NCBI RefSeq assembly: GCF_030294945.1
Contig: NZ_AP018448.1
Location: 3,906,001 to 3,970,000 of the forward strand
Direction: 5' to 3'
DNA: 64,000 bases
Source: Streptomyces graminofaciens
GTDB lineage: Bacteria > Actinomycetota > Actinomycetes > Streptomycetales > Streptomycetaceae
Under the pieces are notes generated by a model. It saw nothing but the letters and a program-made list of their open reading frames with translations. It was not told the origin of the DNA and did not search any database. Positions 55,038 through 61,910 of the stretch are shown piece after piece; position 1 is the stretch's first letter; the number at the start of each line of letters is the position of its first letter. Made by a program: the position numbers and the translations under genes.

Positions 55038-55114
55038 TTGGCCAAAAGCTTTCTTCAGGTTGGCCAAGAACGATTCAACGACTGACCATGATTGATCAAC
55101 GATCGTCCATGATT
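55038..55114. promoter_or_regulatory. Two sets of helically phased repeats before the carbonic anhydrase gene
   Basis: TTGGCCAA occurs at 55038-55045 and again at 55060-55067 (22 bases apart). AACGACTGACCATGATT (55077-55093) and AACGATCGTCCATGATT (55098-55114) are near copies 21 bases apart. All lie in the only AT-richer stretch of the 144-base gap, 49-125 bases before the GTG start. Two pairs of sites at about two helical turns suggest cooperative binding of a regulator. Confidence 0.6.
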
Positions 55115-55162
55115 CCGTATCTTGAACGTTTGAGCGTTTAGCCCGGACATACGTTCCTCCGC

Positions 55163-55963
55163 GTGAACTCTGACGTAGCCCCACACAGAGCCGGTGGCTC
55201 CGAGCCGACCGACTCCTCCGTCGCCCCCATACCCAGTGCGACACCCCGCGCCCGGCGCTCGCTCCTGCGCGCCGCGCTGACCGGCACCGCCGTCCTCGGC
55301 ACCGGTCTCGCCGTCGGCACCGTCCCGGCCGCCGCGACCACCGGCCGTGCCCGCCACTCCGCCCCGGTCCCCACCCGGCCGAGCACGCCCGACCAGGCGC
55401 TCAAGGAGCTGTCGAAGGGCAACCGCCGCTGGCGCACCCTCCACCAGCAGCACCCCAACGAGGGTGCCGCGGTCCGCAAGGCCCTGACGACCGGTCAGCA
55501 CCCCTTCGCCCTGATCCTCAGCTGCATCGACTCCCGCGTCCCCCCGGAGCTGGTCTTCGACCAGGGCCTCGGTGACCTGATGACCGTCCGCAGCGCCGGT
55601 GAGGTGCTGGACGAGGCCGTCCTCGGCTCCGTCGCGTACGGCGTCCTCGAACTGGACATCCCCCTGGTGCTGGTGCTCGGCCACCAGTCCTGCGGCGCCG
55701 TGAAGGCCGCCGTGCAGGCGGACAGGACCGGTGACAGGCTCCCGGCCCACATCCAGTACGTGGCCGACCAGATCACCCCGGCCATCGACCACAGCGTGGA
55801 CGGCGACGCCCGGGTCGACGCGACCATCGACGCGAACGTCCGCCTCGTCCGGTCCCGCCTCGCCGCCGAGCCGGACCTCGCCGCGAAGGTGAAGGCGGGC
55901 GAGGTCGCCATCGTCGGCGCCCGCTACGAGCTGACCACCCAGCGCGTGCATCTGCTCAAGTAG
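55163..55963 (+). CDS. Exported beta-carbonic anhydrase
   Basis: A zinc enzyme that interconverts carbon dioxide and bicarbonate. The 266-residue precursor has an arginine pair (TPRARRSLLRAALTG) and hydrophobic core typical of a Tat signal, with a probable cut after VPAAA near residue 58. Zinc ligands and the Asp/Arg dyad are intact: Cys121, Asp123 and Arg125 in LSCIDSRVPPEL, His174 and Cys177 in LGHQSCGAVKAA. Bacterial beta-class enzymes are normally cytosolic, so export is unusual. The GTG start at 55163 lacks a good ribosome-binding site, but the signal-peptide topology supports it. Repeats in its promoter suggest tight control. Confidence 0.93.
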   Translation: MNSDVAPHRAGGSEPTDSSVAPIPSATPRARRSLLRAALTGTAVLGTGLAVGTVPAAATTGRARHSAPVPTRPSTPDQALKELSKGNRRWRTLHQQHPNEGAAVRKALTTGQHPFALILSCIDSRVPPELVFDQGLGDLMTVRSAGEVLDEAVLGSVAYGVLELDIPLVLVLGHQSCGAVKAAVQADRTGDRLPAHIQYVADQITPAIDHSVDGDARVDATIDANVRLVRSRLAAEPDLAAKVKAGEVAIVGARYELTTQRVHLLK

Positions 55964-55981
55964 CGGACCCCGGCAAGGGGA

Positions 55982-56018
55982 AGGCGGCCCCGGAGCACAA
56001 CCTCCACCGGGGCCGCCT
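55982..56018. terminator. Bidirectional terminator after the carbonic anhydrase gene
   Basis: AGGCGGCCCCGG (55982-55993) pairs perfectly with CCGGGGCCGCCT (56007-56018) across 13 bases, between two convergent stop codons. Confidence 0.82.
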
Positions 56019-56033
56019 CAGTGCCGCCGCGGC

Positions 56034-56531
<498 letters not shown>

Positions 56532-56738
56532 TCACCACTCCTTAGACGGCGCGTCGCCTCGGCCGTCTCCCGTACGTCCCCACCTCCACGTCCCCCGATG
56601 TGTCCGCGTCCTGTCACAACACGTCCGGGTGCTGTCACGGCTCGCCGCCACGCCTTTCGACGAGTTCCGGACGCGGGCATCGTCTGTAGTGCGAGGCGGC
56701 GACAGCCGCCGGCACTCACAACGACGTGGAGGCCCGCC

Positions 56739-56927
56739 ATGTGTTCCCACCAGCCCCTGTGCCCTTCGGCCACCAGCCCCGACCGCGACGCCGCGCACAT
56801 CGTCGCCTTCCACCCCGAGCAGGGCTGGAACCTGCTGTGCAACGGGGCGATCGTCTTCGACGACACCGGTGAGCTCCTCCCCGACGGCAGCGTCGTCGCG
56901 CCGAGCCGTATCGCCGTCGCCGCCTGA
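56739..56927 (+). CDS. DUF5999-type small conserved protein
   Basis: A 62-residue protein, MCSHQPLCPSATSPDRDAAH then IVAFHPEQGWNLLCNGAIVF and DDTGELLPDGSVVAP. The pattern Cys-x-His-Gln-Pro-x-Cys-Pro, HPEQGWxLLCNG and FDDTGELLPDG is that of a small protein conserved throughout Streptomyces (DUF5999). The spaced cysteines and histidine may bind a metal. GGAGG lies seven bases before the ATG at 56739; the frame opens earlier at 56598 but that part is not conserved in type. Function unknown. Confidence 0.88.
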   Translation: MCSHQPLCPSATSPDRDAAHIVAFHPEQGWNLLCNGAIVFDDTGELLPDGSVVAPSRIAVAA

Positions 56928-56939
56928 CACCCTCACGGG

Positions 56940-57341
56940 CTACGGCAGCACCGCGAACCCGTCCAGCTCCACCAGCGCCCGCTCGTCCCAGAGCCGTACG
57001 GCGCCGATCACCGCCATCGCGGGATAGTCCCGCCCCGCCAACCGCTGCCAGATCCGCCCGAGTCGAGGCGCACGAGCCCGGTACTCGGCGACGTCCGTGG
57101 CGTAGACCGTGACCCTGGCGAGGTCGGCCGGAGTGCCTCCGGCGGCCGCCAGCGCGGTCAGCAGATTGCCGAGCGCCCGCTCGAACTGCTCCTCCAGCGT
57201 GTCCCCCACGACTATGCCGTCCCCGTCGAGCGCGGTCTGCCCGGCGAGGAAGACCACCCGGCTGCCGCTCGCGACCACGGCGTGCGAGAAGCCGGTCGGC
57301 GGCGACAGTTCGGCGGGATTCACCCGCTCCACACCGCTCAT
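56940..57341 (-). CDS. RidA-family enamine/imine deaminase
   Basis: A 133-residue YjgF/YER057c/RidA protein (NPAELSPPTGFSHAVVASG, FLAGQTALDGDGIVVGDTLE, VTVYATDVAEYRARAPRLG). RidA proteins form trimers and hydrolyse enamines or imines such as 2-aminoacrylate. The C-terminal arginine/glutamate region is partly changed (AVIGAVRLWDERALVELDGFA against the usual SxxxVxxLxxxxxxVEIEA), so a distinct substrate is likely. The ATG at 57341 overlaps the acyl-CoA dehydrogenase stop as ATGA. Its placement in the aryl-CoA island suggests that it removes the amino group of a ring-reduced 2-amino intermediate; this is inference. Confidence 0.9.
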   Translation of the reverse strand: MSGVERVNPAELSPPTGFSHAVVASGSRVVFLAGQTALDGDGIVVGDTLEEQFERALGNLLTALAAAGGTPADLARVTVYATDVAEYRARAPRLGRIWQRLAGRDYPAMAVIGAVRLWDERALVELDGFAVLP

Positions 57342-58453
57342 CGGGCGTACAACTCCTTCGCGATGATGGCCCGTTGCACCTCGCTGGCCCCCTCGTAGAT
57401 ACGCGGCGCCCGCACCTCGCGGTAGAGGTGCTCCAGCAGGTGCCCGCGCTTCAGCGCCCGCGCCCCGTGCAGCTGGACGGCCGCGTCGACGACGTACTGC
57501 GCGGTCTCCGTGGCCAGCAGCTTCGCCATCGCGGCCCGTTTCGGCACCTCCGGGTCGCCCTGGTCGTACGCCGTCGCCGCCGCGTGGACCATGAGCCGGG
57601 CCGCCTCCGTGCGCATCGCCATCTCGGCGACCTGGTGGGCCACCGTCTGCAGGTCCCGCAGCCTGCCGCCGAACGCTTCGCGCTCCGAGGTGTGCGCGAG
57701 CGTCGCGTCCAGCGCGGCCTGGGCCATCCCGACCGCGAAGGCGCCGACACTCGGGCGGAACAGATTGAGGGTGCCCATGGCGACCCGGAAACCCCGGTCG
57801 GGTTCGCCGAGGACGTCGGCCGTCGTGACGGGTACGGCGTCGAAGGCGAGCGTGCCGATCGGGTGCGGGGAGAGCATGTCGAGCGGGGCGCCGGTGAGGC
57901 CGGGGCGGTCGGCGGGGACGAGGAAGGCGGTCACGCCCCAGGCGCCCGCGCCGGAGGTCGTCCGGGCGAACACCGTGTAGCAGTCGGCCTCGGGGGCGTT
58001 GGAGATCCAGCACTTCTCGCCGGTCAGCCGCCAGCGGCCCGTCCCGTCGGCTTCCGCCGTCAGCGACAGGGCCGCCGCGTCCGAGCCCGCCCCCGGCTCG
58101 CTGAGCGCGAACGCCGCCACCGCGCTGCCCTCGGTCACCCGGGGGAGCCAGCGGGCGCGCAGCTCCTCGGCGCCGTACGCGTGCACCGGATGGGCGCCCA
58201 GGCCCTGGAGGGCGAGCGCGGTCTCGGCCTCCGTGCAGGCGTACGCCAGGGACTCTCGCATCAGGCACAGGTCGAGCGCGCCCGAGGTGAACAGGCGGCG
58301 CAGCAGACCGAGTCGGCCGAGTTCGGTGACGAGGGGGCGGTTGACGCGGCCCGGTTCGCCCTTCTCGGCGAGCGGGCGCAGCTGTTGGGCGGCCAGGGCG
58401 CGCAGCTCGGCACCCCAGGCGAGTTGTTCCGGTTCGAGCGAGAATGCGGTCAT
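57338..58453 (-). CDS. Acyl-CoA dehydrogenase
   Basis: A 371-residue FAD enzyme that introduces a double bond alpha,beta to a CoA thioester. It has FALSEPGAGSDAAALS and EKCWISNAPEADCYTVFART (FAD and substrate contacts), the middle beta-domain, and the C-terminal helical domain ending RIYEGASEVQRAIIAKELYA, in which the Glu of YEGASE is the usual catalytic base position. Together with RidA it forms a two-gene unit divergent from the aryl-CoA ligase (130-base gap). A role in degrading the alicyclic acyl-CoA formed from the aromatic ring is likely from context. Confidence 0.92.
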   Translation of the reverse strand: MTAFSLEPEQLAWGAELRALAAQQLRPLAEKGEPGRVNRPLVTELGRLGLLRRLFTSGALDLCLMRESLAYACTEAETALALQGLGAHPVHAYGAEELRARWLPRVTEGSAVAAFALSEPGAGSDAAALSLTAEADGTGRWRLTGEKCWISNAPEADCYTVFARTTSGAGAWGVTAFLVPADRPGLTGAPLDMLSPHPIGTLAFDAVPVTTADVLGEPDRGFRVAMGTLNLFRPSVGAFAVGMAQAALDATLAHTSEREAFGGRLRDLQTVAHQVAEMAMRTEAARLMVHAAATAYDQGDPEVPKRAAMAKLLATETAQYVVDAAVQLHGARALKRGHLLEHLYREVRAPRIYEGASEVQRAIIAKELYAR

Positions 58454-58583
58454 CGCCGTCCTCTCCGGCCCGTCGGGTCGCCTCCACGTTATCGCGCACT
58501 GTTGACCGCCGTCACCAACGCGCTACGCTCCTGGAGCGAGCACCTACGACATGCGAGCCCACCACGACAGGGGGCGGAACGTC

Positions 58584-60182
58584 ATGAATCTCGGGGTCAG
58601 CGCCCACACGGACACCTTCGCTCGCGACCATCTCCCGCCGCGCGAGCAGTGGCCCGACCTGACGTTCGACCTCCCCGAGCTGCGCTACCCGGCCCGGCTC
58701 AACGCCGCTGCCGAACTGCTCGAAGGGGCCGCCCCGGACCGGCCCGTGTTCCACACGCCCGCCGGGGAGAGCTGGACGTACGGCGAGCTGCGCAGCCGCG
58801 TCGACGGCATCGCCCATGCCCTGACCGGCACCCTCGGCGTCGTCCCCGGCAACCGGGTGCTGCTGCGCGGCCCGACCACGCCCTGGCTGGCCGCGTGCTG
58901 GCTGGCGGTCCTGAAGGCGGGGGCGGTCGCGGTGACGGTGCTCGCGCAGACGCGGCCGTACGAGCTGGCGACGGTGTGCGAGCTGGCCCGGGTGACGCAC
59001 GCGCTGTGCGACATCCGGTCACTGGACGATCTGGCGAAGGCCGAGGTACCGGGGCTCAGGATCACCGCGTACGGCGGTGACGCACCCGACGACCTGCTCA
59101 ATCTGCCGGTGCCGCACGGGCCGTACGAGGCGGTCAGGACGGCGGCCGACGATGTGGCGCTGATCGCGTTCACGTCCGGCACGACCGGTCGGCCGAAGGG
59201 GTGCATGCACTTCCACCGCGATCTGCTGGCGATCGCGGACACCTTCTCGAAGCATGTGCTGGCGCCCCGGGCGGACGACGTCTTCGCAGGTTCTCCCCCG
59301 CTGGGCTTCACGTTCGGGCTCGGTGGTCTCGTCGTCTTCCCGATGCGGGCGGGCGCCAGCGCGCTGCTGCTCGAACAGGCGGGTCCGAAGCAGTTGCTGC
59401 CGGCGATCGCCGGGCACCGGGTGTCGGTGCTGTTCACGGCGCCGACGGCGTACCGGGCGATGCTGGGGGAGATGGACGGGCACGACGTCTCGTCCCTCAG
59501 ACGGTGCGTCTCCGCCGGTGAGAACCTGCCCTCGGCCACCTGGGAGGCCTGGCGGGAGCGGACCGGGCTGCGGATCATCAACGGCATCGGCGCGACCGAA
59601 CTGCTGCACATCTTCATCTCCGCCGCCGACGAGGGCATCCGCCCGGGGACGACGGGGGTGCCCGTACCGGGGTGGCACGCGCGCGTGCAGGACGAGAACG
59701 GGGTGCCCGTGCCGGACGGGCAGCAGGGGCTGCTCGCGGTCCGCGGCCCCGTGGGGTGCCGCTATCTGGCGGATCCGCGGCAGCGGGAGTATGTGCGGGA
59801 CGGCTGGAACCTAACGGGTGACACCTATGTCCGTGAGCCCGACGGCTACTTCCGGTTCGTGGCACGAGCCGACGACATGATCATCTCGGCCGGGTACAAC
59901 ATCGCCGGCCCCGAGGTCGAGGACGCCCTGCTGCGCCATCCGGACGTGCGGGAGGCGGCGGTCGTCGGGCGGCCGGACGAGGCGCGCGGTCAGGTCGTGG
60001 TGGCGTATGTGGTCGTCCGGCCGGGGGCACCCGGGGACCCGGAGGCGCTGCGCGCGTTCCTGAAGGCGGAGCTGGCGCCGTACAAGTGTCCCCGCGAGGT
60101 CGTCCTGCTGGACGCGCTGCCGCGCACAGCGACCGGAAAGCTTCAGCGGTTCCGCCTTCGTACCGCGAGTGACCAGCGGTGA
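58584..60182 (+). CDS. Aryl-CoA ligase (2-aminobenzoate/benzoate-CoA ligase type)
   Basis: An AMP-forming acid:CoA ligase of 532 residues. ANL-family motifs are FTSGTTGRPKGCMHFH (phosphate loop), INGIGATELLHIF, and the C-terminal hinge DDMIISAGYNIAGPEVEDAL with the catalytic lysine in RTATGKLQRFRL. The opening (HTDTFARDHLPPREQWPDLT) is that of the benzoate/2-aminobenzoate-CoA ligase group. It would activate an aromatic acid in the cytosol as the first step of a CoA-dependent pathway. The ATG at 58584 is chosen for the nearby GGGGG-rich ribosome-binding site; the frame opens at 58551. A PaaX regulator follows 42 bases later. Confidence 0.92.
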   Translation: MNLGVSAHTDTFARDHLPPREQWPDLTFDLPELRYPARLNAAAELLEGAAPDRPVFHTPAGESWTYGELRSRVDGIAHALTGTLGVVPGNRVLLRGPTTPWLAACWLAVLKAGAVAVTVLAQTRPYELATVCELARVTHALCDIRSLDDLAKAEVPGLRITAYGGDAPDDLLNLPVPHGPYEAVRTAADDVALIAFTSGTTGRPKGCMHFHRDLLAIADTFSKHVLAPRADDVFAGSPPLGFTFGLGGLVVFPMRAGASALLLEQAGPKQLLPAIAGHRVSVLFTAPTAYRAMLGEMDGHDVSSLRRCVSAGENLPSATWEAWRERTGLRIINGIGATELLHIFISAADEGIRPGTTGVPVPGWHARVQDENGVPVPDGQQGLLAVRGPVGCRYLADPRQREYVRDGWNLTGDTYVREPDGYFRFVARADDMIISAGYNIAGPEVEDALLRHPDVREAAVVGRPDEARGQVVVAYVVVRPGAPGDPEALRAFLKAELAPYKCPREVVLLDALPRTATGKLQRFRLRTASDQR

Positions 60183-60224
60183 TACCGCACCTCAAGTGAT
60201 CAGCAGCGACACTGAAGACTTAAA

Positions 60225-61046
60225 ATGATCAATGTGTCCGAACAGCACGCACCACGTTCGCTCATCGTCACCTTCTACGGCGCCTACGGCCGTTCGGTGC
60301 CGGGCCCCGTGCCCGTCTCCGAGCTGATCCGGCTGCTCGCCGCGATCGGTGTCGACGCGCCCTCCGTCCGCTCGTCGGTCTCCCGGCTGAAGCGGCGCGG
60401 ACTGCTGCTGCCCGCCCGTACGGAGGCGGGCGCGGCCGGCTACGCCCTGTCGGACGACGCCCGGCAACTCCTCGACGACGGCGACCGGCGGATCTACGCG
60501 CCGGCGCCGGAGCAGGACGAGGGCTGGGTCCTCGCCGTGTTCTCCGTGCCCGAGTCGGAGCGGCAGAAGCGGCATGTGCTGCGCTCCCGGCTGGCCGGGC
60601 TCGGCTTCGGCACGGCCGCGCCGGGCGTGTGGATCGCGCCGGCCCGGCTGCACGAGGAGACCCGGCACACCCTCGTCCGGCTGCGGCTCGACCCGTACGT
60701 GGATCTCTTCCGGGGCGAGCACCTGGGGTTCGCGGCGACCGCCGAGGCCGTGTCGCGGTGGTGGGACCTGGCCGGGATCGCCAAGCAGCACGAGGCGTTC
60801 CTCGACCGGCACGCGCGCGTGCTGCGCGACTGGGAGCGCCGCGCCGACACCCCCGAGGAGGAGGCGTACCGCGACTATCTGCTCGCCCTGGACTCGTGGC
60901 GTCATCTGCCGTACGCCGACCCGGGGCTGCCCGCCGCGCTGCTGCCCGCCGACTGGCCGGGGGTCCGCTCGGCGGCCGTCTTCCGGGCGCTGCACGCACG
61001 GCTGCGGGACGCGGGGGCGGTCTTCGCCGGGGTTGCCACCTCGTGA
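60225..61046 (+). CDS. PaaX-family transcriptional repressor
   Basis: A 273-residue regulator of the phenylacetic-acid-degradation repressor family, whose members sense aryl-CoA thioesters. The winged helix is at about 10-75 (PRSLIVTFYGAYGR, SVRSSVSRLKRRGLL) and the PaaX central and C-terminal domains follow (WVLAVFSVPESERQKRHVLR, FGTAAPGVWIAPARL, FRALHARLRDAG). It lies 42 bases after the ligase on the same strand and therefore probably represses that operon and the divergent genes until the aryl-CoA forms. Translation may start at ATG 60225 or the GTG at 60234 (VSEQHAPRSL). Confidence 0.9.
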   Translation: MINVSEQHAPRSLIVTFYGAYGRSVPGPVPVSELIRLLAAIGVDAPSVRSSVSRLKRRGLLLPARTEAGAAGYALSDDARQLLDDGDRRIYAPAPEQDEGWVLAVFSVPESERQKRHVLRSRLAGLGFGTAAPGVWIAPARLHEETRHTLVRLRLDPYVDLFRGEHLGFAATAEAVSRWWDLAGIAKQHEAFLDRHARVLRDWERRADTPEEEAYRDYLLALDSWRHLPYADPGLPAALLPADWPGVRSAAVFRALHARLRDAGAVFAGVATS

Positions 61047-61484
61047 GCATGTCGACCTAAGAGAACCGTTCCTGAAGACTGAGCGGGAGTGAGTCCTGTT
61101 GCCAGGTCTCGTGCTCGGCCGAACGCCCCGGACGGTGTTGGGCGTTCTGGTTGCCCGCGTTCGCTTCGCAGCCGGGCGGCACGGATCGTGTCCGTGGTCC
61201 GGGGATGCGGGGGCGGGGTTCCTCACGCCCAGGAACACTCGGTCCGGCCTGGACGGTCCGATGCCCCACCGCATCACTCCGGTGTAGTGGGGGCGGTGTC
61301 GTCCGTCGCCGGATCGGGTGTCCCTGGGCGCGCCTTCCGATCGCCACAGCGGCGGCATCGTGGCGAGTGGTCTTACGAGTCGTGGTGGTGAGGGGTTCAA
61401 GAACCCATCGCCATGGGAAACGAGCGCCCCCCCCATGAAGGTCACGCATTCGATGGAGGAACGTCAGTTCACCACCGAGAACCG
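61047..61484. other. Intergenic region without a recognised gene
   Basis: About 440 bases between the PaaX gene and the cysC remnant. Frames are open on several strands only because of base composition. There is an eight-C run near 61427-61434. No RNA gene, operator or family match was recognised. Confidence 0.5.
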
Positions 61485-61688
61485 ACCCCGGTCGAGGTGT
61501 GCAGCGAGCGTGACGCGAAGGGTCTGTACGCCCGTCAGGCCGCCGGCCGGCTCAAGGGCCTGACCGGTGTCGACGACCCGTACGAGCCGCCGGTCGACCC
61601 GGCGCTGGTCCTCGCCGCCCAGCACCAGACGCCCGAGGAGTCGGCCGCGTCGGTGTACGCGATGCCGGCGGAACGGGGCCTCGTATGA
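61485..61688 (+). pseudogene. 3' fragment of cysC (adenylylsulfate kinase)
   Basis: The frame ending at 61688 reads TPVEVCSERDAKGLYARQAA, then GRLKGLTGVDDPYEPPVDPA and LVLAAQHQTPEESAASVYAM. This is the C-terminal third of APS kinase (compare EVCxxRDxKGLYxxAxxGxIKGFTGIDDPYExP in CysC). The P-loop and the first ~110 residues are missing and nothing upstream resembles them. The TGA overlaps an ATG as ATGA, just as cysC and cysD normally abut in Streptomyces sulfate-assimilation operons. Confidence 0.8.
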
Positions 61689-61785
61689 CCGTCCACGCCC
61701 TGTCCCACCTGGACGCCCTCGAATCCGAGGCCGTCCATTCCTCCGCGAGGTGGCGGGCGAGTTCGAGCGGCCGGTGATCCTCTTC
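61685..61785 (+). pseudogene. 5' fragment of cysD (sulfate adenylyltransferase subunit 2), frameshifted
   Basis: From the ATG at 61685 the sequence reads MTVHALSHLDALESEAVH, the CysD N-terminus. A one-base deletion near 61738 then moves the rest into another frame (LREVAGEFERPVILF). The similarity stops at 61785, just before the PP-loop motif (SGGKDS) that follows in CysD, and a dispersed repeat comes next. The gene is dead. Confidence 0.8.
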
Positions 61786-61799
61786 TTGGTGTACGCGCC

Positions 61800-61865
61800 G
61801 CAGTCCCTGCCCCGAAAGGGGGCACGGGGAGTCGCGCGACAAGCCCCCACCGGCCCGCAGTCGAA
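61800..61865 (+). repeat. Streptomyces-type dispersed intergenic repeat, copy 3
   Basis: CCCGAAAGGGGGCACGGGG followed by AGTCGCGCGACAAGCCCCCA and CCGGCCCGCAG. It is a version of the sequence common between Streptomyces genes (GGGGAACTGCGCGAC...AGCCCCCAC...CCGCAG). It abuts the point at which cysD homology ends and can fold through CCCCCTTT/GGGG pairing. Confidence 0.55.
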
Positions 61866-61910
61866 GAACTCACCCCTGCGGGCCTGGCGGCGCGGCCCCC
61901 GCTCGCGCAG

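Noticed and set aside
53746..55095. 449-codon plus-strand frame overlapping the PucR-type gene
   Set aside because: Pro/Arg-rich shadow. The HTH_30 motif and the normal start lie in the frame 53846-55018.
61388..61440. GGTTCAAG stretch suggesting a tRNA T-arm
   Set aside because: No acceptor or anticodon stems could be paired around it.
61057..61449. 130-codon minus-strand open frame between the PaaX gene and cysC remnant
   Set aside because: No ribosome-binding site, no conserved pattern and composition typical of non-coding high-GC DNA.
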